Shown: positions 6,042 to 13,113 of the stretch, piece by piece
How positions within the stretch are numbered: position 1 is the first letter of the stretch
Layout: the number at the start of each line of letters is the position of its first letter
Virus record (IMG/VR): IMGVR_UViG_3300025769_000984
Location: 1-21,678 of that record
DNA: 21,678 nt
From: a virus
Direction: 5' to 3' (one strand)
Translations under genes and position numbers: made by a program
The notes under the pieces: model-generated
What the model was told of the DNA's origin: nothing
The model's input: only the letters and a program-made list of their open reading frames with translations
The model's database searches: none

Positions 6042-8712
6042 ACTTACCAAACATGATGTCTGCAGCGTTAGAAGCAATAGCACCCATGAACGTACCTGCA
6101 GCAGCGCTAAGAGCCGAAGAACCATCATCCTCTGCACTTTCGTTTATCTTAGCTACAGCAATCTTAGCATCTCTATCACCAGTATTCTCTGCAGACTGCC
6201 AAGCCCAAGCCAGAGTATCACGCTCACGCTGAATAGCGTTGTTATACCCTGTCATGGTAAAGTTATTAGCAGCTGCAGCCGCATCACGGTTTGCTTGGTT
6301 TAGTGCAGCATTGTCCATGGTAGTAATAGCCTGTGACCACTGTGCATTAGCCTGTGCTACAACTAGCTGGTTCTGTGCATTAAATGTATCACGAGTATTC
6401 TGCTGTACTGCATTGAACTGAGACAGTGCATTAGCTTCACCGGAGTTAAAGCGCTCCATAGCATTATACTGTTCATTGTTAAACTGATTAATGTTATTCT
6501 GTAAGTTAGAGAAGAACATATCAACCTGATCAGAACTAGCAGCATTGAACTGTTTAGCTGCATTAGCAGCAGCAGTGTCAGAGGTATACACACTAGCCAA
6601 ACTCTGCGCTTTAAACATAGCCACTTGCTGTTGGTTACTCATGCTAGTCATATCAAAGTCTAGGAAAGCCTGAGCACGTTGTACGTTAGCCTGCTGTCTA
6701 TTGTTTAGGTTAGCCATGTCTAACTGTGACATAGCTGCAGCATCTGCCATAACCTTAGCATTCCTAGCATCTAGGTTAGCAATGTCTACAGTCTGAGCCA
6801 TACGAGCATTCTCTAGGGCTACCTGCTGTTCAGCTGTGAAGTTAATCTTAGCTACGTCAGCGATACGTGCAGCATTCTGTACACGTGACTGGAACGCTTG
6901 GTCAAACTCCATGCCTAAGAACTTAGCACGTTGCTCAGCAGCAAACACTGCAGCCTGTTGACGGTTAGATAAGTTCTGCGCTTCAAAGCTGGCACGTGTC
7001 TGAGCATCTGCCATAGCGATAGGTAGTGCAGACTCCATAGCAGCCTGTACAATAGCCTGACCAGCCATGCTTGATGCACCTAAGCCACGAGCAGCTAGTG
7101 TGGCTGTAGCAGCCCTCATAGCTCCTGCAGCCCATGCTGGCGTATCACCACCCTCAAACTGTTCTAGCAGACCTGTAAGTTGTCCCTGTACAGTAGCCTC
7201 AGTAGATGGAACACCTGTAGCTGCAGCAAAGTTAGTCTCAGCTTTAGCACGTTCAAAGTCTACAGCACTAGATACCTGCATCTCAGGTGTAACCTCTAGG
7301 GGTGCTACAGCCTCTACACGTTGAGCACGATCAAGTTGCTCAGCTGTTAAGCCTAGCTGTGCTAACTCAGAGGGAGCCATAGTAGCTGCATCAGCCAATG
7401 CCTGAGCACTAGGCTTACCAGTTACAGCAGTAAGCTTTGACATGACATTAGCTACTTCTGCAGCAGCCTCTTTAGGTGTCATACCTGCAGCTTCAAACTC
7501 TTTTGCTAGAGGTGCATTAGCTGCAATGTCAGCTTCTGTCTGAGTAGCAGTATCAGCCACTGCAGCAGCCTGACCTGTACCCGCAGCAATCATACCCTCA
7601 GCCTTCTGTGCCTCAGAAGTAAGGGCTACGTCAGCCTTAGTAGTCATGGACATAGGATCTGTAAGAGCAGCAGCCTGTAGCTCTGTAGTGCTAGGTGTAC
7701 CTACACGTGCTACGTTTGCACTAGCCTGTGCTAGGTTAGCCTTAGCTACAGTAACCTTGATCTGCTGATCATCTACAAGCTTCTGTAGTACCTCACGCTG
7801 AGGGTCATCAGCAGGAAGACTGTCACGCTGTTGAGATAGAGCATTTAGTGTACCCTGCTCCTGAGATACAGCAGTCTGTGCCGTGTCTAGTGAAGCCCCT
7901 ACATCAGTAAGGGCTGTACCTGCTTGGGTGTACTGGTTCTGTCTGTATAAGTCTAACTGTTGAGTGTATTGTTCTTGCAAAGGCTTAACGGCTTTAAGAC
8001 CTGCAGCTACGCCTTTAGCTCTAGCTTCCGCATTAGCTAAACCAGAATATTCCGTATTGATTGCAGTACCGTCAGGGTACACAATATGGTAACGATTACC
8101 ACGCCTCTCAATCTTGTAAGCATCTGGGTCAGCCATAATAGCTGTATTACCAGAGAGAGCCTTAGTCTGATCTACAGCAAACTTTTTGTTTTTCTCGTAG
8201 TCAATCTCATTAACGTAGTAATCCTGTGGGTTAGCTTCTATTAAGCTGGTAACAGTGCTATCTATATCCGGTGCAGTAGGTAAACCTTCTATAGGTGTGG
8301 AGCTAGTGAGGGACTGCGTAATAGTAGGCTGAACGGTAGTAGTAGTATCAGCAGGAGTCTCACCCATATCAAACCCACCTGTAGTGTTAGGTTGGTTGGG
8401 AGGGGGATTACCAGGCTTGTCATTGTCAGTAGGGTGTGAACCCTTTGCTTCTACACCACCTGAGTATGTGTTTTTATAGGTTTGACCTGTCTTAAGAGTA
8501 AGGCCACCAGGTGCGTAACCTTGCTTCTTAGCCATACCACCAGCAGCCATACCAATGCGTTGCTGTGCTAGTTCAGCCATACGGCCTACACGTGCAGCTG
8601 CACCTGGTTGTGAAGCTAAGAACTTAGCCTGTTCATCAGCCTGCATACCCTGCATCTCAGGTATAATCTTACCCATCTGTTCAGGTGTAAACCCACCAAA
8701 TCGTTTAGCCAT
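6040..8712 (-). CDS. Long helical internal virion protein with 22-residue tandem repeats, 890 aa
   Basis: The N-terminal 70 residues include FTPEQMGKIIPEMQGMQ and a Gly-rich GGMAKKQGYAPGG motif. Residues 75-150 are a Thr/Pro/Gly linker. Residues 160-225 form a small mixed domain (NRYHIVYPDGTAINTEY). From residue 230 on the chain is almost wholly helical and rich in Ala, Gln and Asn. Residues 561-824 fall into about twelve consecutive 22-residue units with Ala at unit position 10 in nearly every unit and hydrophobic residues at positions 7/8, 13, 16, 18/19 and 21. The C-terminal 30 residues are Ala/Gly-rich (AAGTFMGAIASNAADIMFG), possibly a membrane-active end. The start has AAGGA eight bases upstream. 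Size, composition and place beside the lysin suggest an ejected core protein, functionally like T7 gp14/gp15; this is inference. I see no enzyme motif. Confidence 0.8.
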   Translation of the reverse strand: MAKRFGGFTPEQMGKIIPEMQGMQADEQAKFLASQPGAAARVGRMAELAQQRIGMAAGGMAKKQGYAPGGLTLKTGQTYKNTYSGGVEAKGSHPTDNDKPGNPPPNQPNTTGGFDMGETPADTTTTVQPTITQSLTSSTPIEGLPTAPDIDSTVTSLIEANPQDYYVNEIDYEKNKKFAVDQTKALSGNTAIMADPDAYKIERRGNRYHIVYPDGTAINTEYSGLANAEARAKGVAAGLKAVKPLQEQYTQQLDLYRQNQYTQAGTALTDVGASLDTAQTAVSQEQGTLNALSQQRDSLPADDPQREVLQKLVDDQQIKVTVAKANLAQASANVARVGTPSTTELQAAALTDPMSMTTKADVALTSEAQKAEGMIAAGTGQAAAVADTATQTEADIAANAPLAKEFEAAGMTPKEAAAEVANVMSKLTAVTGKPSAQALADAATMAPSELAQLGLTAEQLDRAQRVEAVAPLEVTPEMQVSSAVDFERAKAETNFAAATGVPSTEATVQGQLTGLLEQFEGGDTPAWAAGAMRAATATLAARGLGASSMAGQAIVQAAMESALPIAMADAQTRASFEAQNLSNRQQAAVFAAEQRAKFLGMEFDQAFQSRVQNAARIADVAKINFTAEQQVALENARMAQTVDIANLDARNAKVMADAAAMSQLDMANLNNRQQANVQRAQAFLDFDMTSMSNQQQVAMFKAQSLASVYTSDTAAANAAKQFNAASSDQVDMFFSNLQNNINQFNNEQYNAMERFNSGEANALSQFNAVQQNTRDTFNAQNQLVVAQANAQWSQAITTMDNAALNQANRDAAAAANNFTMTGYNNAIQRERDTLAWAWQSAENTGDRDAKIAVAKINESAEDDGSSALSAAAGTFMGAIASNAADIMFGK
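6241..7032 (-). repeat. Array of about 12 tandem 66-bp (22-residue) coding repeats
   Basis: The segment encodes residues 561-824 of the 890-aa protein. Units start at residues 561, 583, 605, 627, 649, 671, 693, 715, 737, 759, 781 and 803, all exactly 22 apart with no indels. Ala occupies unit position 10 in 11 of the 12 units, and Asn is common at position 9. NRQQA or NQQQV opens units 583, 671 and 693. At the DNA level the copies have diverged, so the repeat is old. Confidence 0.75.
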
Positions 8713-8726
8713 TATAATAGTCCTTA

Positions 8727-8981
8727 TTAATTACCTAGCTTCATCCAGATTGCAGCCGCAATGAAGGTAAACACAGCAATGGTAGTTATCTTTATGAAGG
8801 TGTTCCATATGCTTTGACGGGTCTGACGCCACGTTTCAAGCAAGCCACGTATCTCACGTATGTCTACAGCAGCTGTTTCGTCCTGTAAGCCAAGCTCACG
8901 CAGGACTAGCTTAGCCCCACGCTTAGCAGACCTGTCTAGCATTTCCTCTAGCTCTTCTGTTGTTAGCTTAATGTCAGACAT
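8727..8981 (-). CDS. Small protein with C-terminal membrane anchor, holin/spanin-like, 84 aa
   Basis: Residues 1-58 are charged and helical (TTEELEEMLDRSAKRGAK, then REIRGLLETWRQTRQS). Residues 61-80 form one hydrophobic segment (FIKITTIAVFTFIAAAIWM), ending in KLGN. There is no N-terminal signal, so the likely topology is a cytoplasmic helical domain on a C-terminal anchor. I recall short proteins of this form (RELGLxD, DIRE.R.LL..WR) from phages and prophages of alphaproteobacteria, usually unannotated or called holin-like. The ribosome binding site is weak. It follows the fibre assembly gene by ten bases and precedes the 890-aa gene by fourteen. A lysis-accessory role is plausible; membrane docking of ejected proteins is another option. 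Confidence 0.7.
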   Translation of the reverse strand: MSDIKLTTEELEEMLDRSAKRGAKLVLRELGLQDETAAVDIREIRGLLETWRQTRQSIWNTFIKITTIAVFTFIAAAIWMKLGN

Positions 8982-8991
8982 AACTTACACT

Positions 8992-9495
8992 TTATGGCTT
9001 AGTAGGCCAGTCAGCCTCATCTAAGTGGGGCCAGTTAGCGTGGCTTGTGATGTCACGCAGTGCTTGACGATATGCTGTTTGTTCAGCAGTCATAGTCAAG
9101 TCAGAAGAAGCCCACCAGTCTGTTTCACCAATCAAGCGATCACGTTCATTGCGATTACGTTCTGCTGCTTCACTGTCAAGACGTGCTTGATATGCTGCCT
9201 CATGTTCAGCTTTGGTGGTTGTTACACCATCCTCAGTTGTGTCACTGAACATGTCAGCAACTTCCCATGCCTCAACCCAGTTGTTAAGAGCATCCTGCAC
9301 GACACCATTGCGGCGTACTGATTGGTATGTCCCAATGCCATCCGTAGGTTGTGGCGCACGTAGAACAGGGTCTACATTCAGTGCGTCAAACACATTAGCG
9401 CCCCACACTTTAGGCATGGACATGTTAGGGTTTTCTTTGCGTAACTGGCCTTGAGATTTAAGCTCACCAGTTGTGCGATCACGATATTCAGTCAT
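8992..9495 (-). CDS. Tail fibre assembly (chaperone-like) protein, 167 aa
   Basis: Residues 25-50 (MPKVWGANVFDALNVDPVL) and 62-85 (VRRNGVVQDALNNWVEAWEV) match a pattern I recall in phage proteins encoded next to tail fibres. Residues 95-125 are a charged helix, and the C-terminus carries the hallmark RDRLIGETDWWASSDLTM ... RQALRDIT ... WPHLDEADWPTKP typical of fibre assembly/chaperone families. These proteins help trimerise or attach a distal fibre and may stay bound to it. The gene directly follows the 678-aa fibre, its likely client. It has the clearest Shine-Dalgarno in the window, AAGGAG nine bases before ATG. Family membership is by recognition; the client assignment is inferred from position. 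Confidence 0.72.
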   Translation of the reverse strand: MTEYRDRTTGELKSQGQLRKENPNMSMPKVWGANVFDALNVDPVLRAPQPTDGIGTYQSVRRNGVVQDALNNWVEAWEVADMFSDTTEDGVTTTKAEHEAAYQARLDSEAAERNRNERDRLIGETDWWASSDLTMTAEQTAYRQALRDITSHANWPHLDEADWPTKP

Positions 9496-9553
9496 TAGTT
9501 GATACTCCTTGTATGACCTTGGGTATTAGCACGTGAGTGCGTTGCGTATGCGG
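9496..9553 (-). other. 58-nt gap after the 678-aa fibre gene
   Basis: This is the second longest gap in the window. It contains AAGGAG (9510-9505), the binding site of the 167-aa gene, and CGCA repeats continuing from the end of the fibre gene. The only inverted repeat I see is GCAC-TCAC-GTGC, whose four-base-pair stem is too short to call a terminator. No convincing promoter is visible. Confidence 0.5.
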
Positions 9554-11590
9554 TTATGCGATTGCGTAGAAGATAAACTCGCCAGTACCAAGTGCAGACC
9601 CAATACTAAAACCTGCGCTGTATGGGTCTATCATGTCACTAGAGGTTTCAACGTTATTGTCGCTTAGACGTAAGTATGGGTCATTACCTGCTACAATCCC
9701 CCGAGTAGTATCAAAGAATTCCCAGTGGCGAGCACCATCTGTGCGCTTCCATAGTACAAACCTTGCACCTGACGTAAAGCCACAATCTACGTTGGTAGTA
9801 CCTCCGTATGTATGGCTAAAGCTCCCCACCTTCGATATACCGGGGAGGCTTGCGAAGAGGTAGGCTATGTAGTCTTCACCGTTAGCATTAATGTCTGAGT
9901 CACTGATAATTGTGAAGTCAGTATCAGTCGGCTGTGCTGGGAAGTATGCCTGATCTGTTGCGCCAGTAGATGAGTTAAGTATAAGTCTTTGGGTTGTTGA
10001 AATCCCAGAGGAAGTTGGAATAGAAGATGTCCATGACCTACTAACATCACGGCTCTTTAGCCATATTAGTTGCGGTGCAACACCAAGGTTATGGCTTACA
10101 GTACGTCCTGAAACTCCGTTCCCAGTGTAAGCAACGACATCGAAGAAGCCCGGCGCACGGCGGAAGAAATAGTCCACAGAAGGCCAAGAACTAGTGTTTA
10201 TCTCTCCAGCAGGACCGATTCGAACCCTGTCTTGATACCCTGAGATGTTTGCGATAGGGTTTGAAGGCCCAAAAGCCTCCGCATTACTGTTGGTACTTGT
10301 CATCGACCATGTATCAGCGAGTCTATTAATAAAATAACGATTTCTTTGGTTACTTTGCCCACGGTCTACGGAGATTAAGAGGTCAATAGGAAACCCTGTT
10401 CCGCCAGAGGGGATAAACTGCTCCAAGCCAACGTTCCCGTTATGGAGTCCCACATTAAACACCTCAGTCGCACTCTCAGGCACTTTAGTACCACGGCGGA
10501 TTGCCATGTAGATGAATGTTGCTCCAGATTCGTTCCAACTATCGTTACCATCGTGGATTTTTATGCCTGTAGAAGTTGGTTGAACTCTATTACTGTCTTG
10601 CTCCTCCGACTCCGTATGTGCCCACAAATAAGGGCCACCAGAAGGGTCTACGGAGAAACCTCGCATTGCGTCATAAATAAACCAACCGCTATAGCCGCTC
10701 GTTTTCTTAAACATATACCACTGAGGCTCAAACCCCAAATCAATCTCAGGGCCATTATCGGAGCCATTACCAGTATAAGTCCCACACTTGATAATATCCT
10801 GATCACCATCAGCGCCGAACCCACCGTCGCCATCGTTGTGGGCGAAGAGGTAGGCGACGTAGGTTGCGTTGTTAATATTACTTAAAACAGCACCTGGATT
10901 GTTAAGGCCATTCGTGTGATCACCAGAGTCTAAATAAAAGTGTGTATCATCTGAAACATTGGGGCCATTTTTAAAGATGGGAAGATAGTTAGACCCTGTT
11001 GGTGATGCGTCCTGAAACTGAGCAGAAGAGGAATTAAGTTTGATTAAGTTATTATGTTTACTTTTGTGCTTTACCCACCAATCACTTGAACTATCTGTGC
11101 GTTTAATGATTATTACATGCGGAGCAACTCCGAGGTTGTGTGGGATAGCTTTTGAATAATCGTTACCATCATTAAAGTTTCCATCCCCAGTATAGGTCAC
11201 CACATCAAAGAACTTAGGGGCTTTGCGGAATGTCCAAGAGACGAAGTCCATGTTGTTAGTAGATACACTTCCCTCTGTTCCGACAGTGAAACCATTTGAG
11301 TTAAAAGAGGTTATTGTCTGAGCGTTGTTACCTTGAGCAGAAGTTAAGGCTGTACTTAAAGGCCCACCCCCTTCACTAACAAGACCCCTTTCAGTATCCA
11401 TAAGATTATGATCTACATAACCGGTTCTTGATTTAACCCAAGCCAAACCACCTTCACCATCAAGGTCAATGCCGTTGGTGATTGTTTGTGAGGAACCATT
11501 ACCAGTATACAAATAAGTGCTGAACACATCTTCTACGTTCAGGACAGGACCACCAGCGGCAGATGTCATTAACTTTTTAATATTGCTCAT
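9554..11590 (-). CDS. Tail fibre/receptor-binding protein of six divergent beta repeats, 678 aa
   Basis: After a short N-terminus (MSNIKKLMTSAAGG) the protein consists of six related units: residues about 22-124, 127-252, 267-365, 376-478, 482-580 and 585-677. Most units begin with a strand of the type DVVTYTGDG, followed by HNLGVAP..I..K and an aromatic W, and end with an aromatic beta strand (VSWTFRKAP, YVAYLFA, FIYMAIRR, VDYFFRRAP, YIAYLFA, FIFYAIA). I recall such units from marine phage fibres, where they are taken to bind cell-surface sugars. No collagen-like stretch, peptidase S74 chaperone domain or lyase motif is seen. The start is supported by AGGG nine bases upstream. The following gene is a fibre assembly protein. 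Base composition differs from neighbouring genes (CTAG is rare), which suggests the gene has been exchanged. Confidence 0.82.
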   Translation of the reverse strand: MSNIKKLMTSAAGGPVLNVEDVFSTYLYTGNGSSQTITNGIDLDGEGGLAWVKSRTGYVDHNLMDTERGLVSEGGGPLSTALTSAQGNNAQTITSFNSNGFTVGTEGSVSTNNMDFVSWTFRKAPKFFDVVTYTGDGNFNDGNDYSKAIPHNLGVAPHVIIIKRTDSSSDWWVKHKSKHNNLIKLNSSSAQFQDASPTGSNYLPIFKNGPNVSDDTHFYLDSGDHTNGLNNPGAVLSNINNATYVAYLFAHNDGDGGFGADGDQDIIKCGTYTGNGSDNGPEIDLGFEPQWYMFKKTSGYSGWFIYDAMRGFSVDPSGGPYLWAHTESEEQDSNRVQPTSTGIKIHDGNDSWNESGATFIYMAIRRGTKVPESATEVFNVGLHNGNVGLEQFIPSGGTGFPIDLLISVDRGQSNQRNRYFINRLADTWSMTSTNSNAEAFGPSNPIANISGYQDRVRIGPAGEINTSSWPSVDYFFRRAPGFFDVVAYTGNGVSGRTVSHNLGVAPQLIWLKSRDVSRSWTSSIPTSSGISTTQRLILNSSTGATDQAYFPAQPTDTDFTIISDSDINANGEDYIAYLFASLPGISKVGSFSHTYGGTTNVDCGFTSGARFVLWKRTDGARHWEFFDTTRGIVAGNDPYLRLSDNNVETSSDMIDPYSAGFSIGSALGTGEFIFYAIA

Positions 11591-11596
11591 TCTATA

Positions 11597-13102
11597 TTAC
11601 CCTAAGTTTAACCCTGCTGTGAAGCCTTGCCAAGTAGTGCCACCATCATATGTGTAAAACACAAACTGATCTACTGCAGATGCTGTACCTGTAAGCCGTG
11701 GCGCACCAGATGCTGCATACTTGTCAGCATAAGGCCATACTACAGCAGCAGGCCACGTTACAGTATAACCACTAGCACCTGCATCTTGCACAATCTTTAG
11801 TGAGAACCCATAAGCTATACCACTTGGAGGGGTGCTACTAAAGATGAACGTAGTGTTCTCACTTAGTGTGCTACTAAATACGTTACCTGCTTCACAGTTA
11901 ATTGTTGTGTTACCACTTGATGAAGAAACAGCTTGGTATGTTTCATTGTATGATGTTACTATAAGTTCACCATTAATGTCAACATCGCCTGTGTAACTTT
12001 CTAATGCAAAATCTGTAAGTTTAGTATCAATCTGTGTCTGGATGTTTGACGTTACACCGTCTACGTAGTTAAGCTCTGTTGTGCTTGCTGTGATACCATC
12101 TAATGTGTTTAGTTCAGCAGCAGTAGCAGTAATACTGAGGTCACTGAGTGTTTCTACTTTAGTGTCTAGTTGTGTCTGGATGTTAGATGTTACACCGTCT
12201 ACGTAGTTAATCTCTGCAATACTTGCTGTAATACCTAAGTCACCCAGAGTAGCAGACTTAGAGTCTAGTGCAGCCTGTAGCCCATCTACGTTAGCGATAG
12301 TGTGGTTGTGGCTATCATCAGCAATAACTGTAGTGATAGTGATGTTAGAGGAGCCGTCAAAGTTAGCTGCACCTGATACGTCACCTGCTAGAGTAATAGT
12401 ACGTGCTGTGGTGAGGGTGTTTGCTGTAGAGGCTGTACCGACAACTGTAGCATTAATATTGCCATTAACTGTAAGATCACCTGTTACTGTACCATTGCCT
12501 GACACAGCAAGAGTACCTACATTAGCAGTATCTACTGCAGCCGTGTCAATGTTAGCCGTACCATCAATGTATAGGTTACGCCACTCAGCACCTGTAGCAC
12601 CCAAGTCATACGTATCATCTGCAGCAGGTAGTAGGTTAGAGTTTACATCAGCAGCAAAGCTAACAGTATCCGTAGCTGCATCACCGAATGTAAGGTTACC
12701 TGCGATAGTAGCACTACCCGTTACGGTGAGGTTACCACCCACAGTCACATTGCTTGTTACAGCTAAGGAGTCTTGCAGTGTAGTTGCACCCTGTACGTTT
12801 ACTGTGCCATCTACATCAGCGTTACCTTCAAGGAACAGATCTTTATAGCGAAGAGCGTCTGTACCTAAGCTAACTACGTTGGTTGTCTTAGGGCGTAGCA
12901 GAGTAGTCGTAGCCACAATGTCCTGTACAGGGCCAAGCACTGTAATAGGTGCGCCATTCTCAGCCGTACCATCATGTACGTGTCCTGTAGAATTATTGAA
13001 CGCTGCGTCAATAGCGTTGAACTCATTGTCAAGATCATCAGCATCAATGACGTTGCCATTAGAGATGTTGTTAGCTAAGTCTTGGCGTGTATAACCTGCC
13101 AT
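11597..13102 (-). CDS. Tail fibre protein with podovirus-type N-terminus, 501 aa
   Basis: Residues 1-60 (MAGYTRQDLANNISNGNVID, then GHVHDGTAENGAPIT) are a virion-attachment N-terminus I recall from fibre proteins of marine podoviruses. Residues 85-215 are repeated beta segments (GGNLTVTGSATIAGNLTFG, DDTYDLGATGAEWRNLYIDG). Residues 238-282 carry LAGDVSG and ADDSHNHTIANVDGLQ, also found in the 1134-aa fibre. Residues 289-361 carry two copies of NYVDGVTSNIQTQ(L/I)DTK, 46 residues apart. Residues about 387-501 form a terminal beta domain (NTTFIFSS ... VTWPAAVVW ... YDGGTTWQGF) shared with the 169-aa protein. It starts eight bases after AAGGA, in which the upstream stop takes part. It lies directly after the nozzle gene, so it may attach to the tail itself. 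Confidence 0.82.
   Translation of the reverse strand: MAGYTRQDLANNISNGNVIDADDLDNEFNAIDAAFNNSTGHVHDGTAENGAPITVLGPVQDIVATTTLLRPKTTNVVSLGTDALRYKDLFLEGNADVDGTVNVQGATTLQDSLAVTSNVTVGGNLTVTGSATIAGNLTFGDAATDTVSFAADVNSNLLPAADDTYDLGATGAEWRNLYIDGTANIDTAAVDTANVGTLAVSGNGTVTGDLTVNGNINATVVGTASTANTLTTARTITLAGDVSGAANFDGSSNITITTVIADDSHNHTIANVDGLQAALDSKSATLGDLGITASIAEINYVDGVTSNIQTQLDTKVETLSDLSITATAAELNTLDGITASTTELNYVDGVTSNIQTQIDTKLTDFALESYTGDVDINGELIVTSYNETYQAVSSSSGNTTINCEAGNVFSSTLSENTTFIFSSTPPSGIAYGFSLKIVQDAGASGYTVTWPAAVVWPYADKYAASGAPRLTGTASAVDQFVFYTYDGGTTWQGFTAGLNLG
12033..12072 (-). repeat. 40-bp direct repeat, copy 1, in the 501-aa fibre gene
   Basis: By hand comparison 38 of 40 bases equal the copy at 12171-12210, 138 bp away (46 codons). 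It encodes the repeated NYVDGVTSNIQTQ segment. The near identity suggests recent duplication or gene conversion. Confidence 0.75.
12171..12210 (-). repeat. 40-bp direct repeat, copy 2, in the 501-aa fibre gene
   Basis: Partner of the repeat at 12033-12072, in the same reading frame, with two base differences. Confidence 0.75.
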
Positions 13103-13113
13103 ATCAGTTTTCC

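Noticed and set aside
6030-6137. Longer lysin start giving an N-terminus like a lipoprotein signal (hydrophobic stretch ending LQTSC)
   Set aside because: These 36 codons overlap the end of the 890-aa gene in another frame, and a good ribosome binding site sits at ATG 6029. The hydrophobic stretch is most likely the shadow of the Ala/Gly-rich end of that gene.
9496-9553. T7-like promoter echo (TAATAC and ACTCAC both occur on the minus strand)
   Set aside because: The two pieces are in the wrong order and spacing for a phage RNA polymerase promoter, and the pattern does not recur in the other gap.
12300-12848. 182-codon plus-strand open frame
   Set aside because: Opposite the repetitive part of the 501-aa fibre gene; low-complexity product and no start signals. 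The same holds for the other plus-strand frames, for example 630-1046 and 10442-10885.
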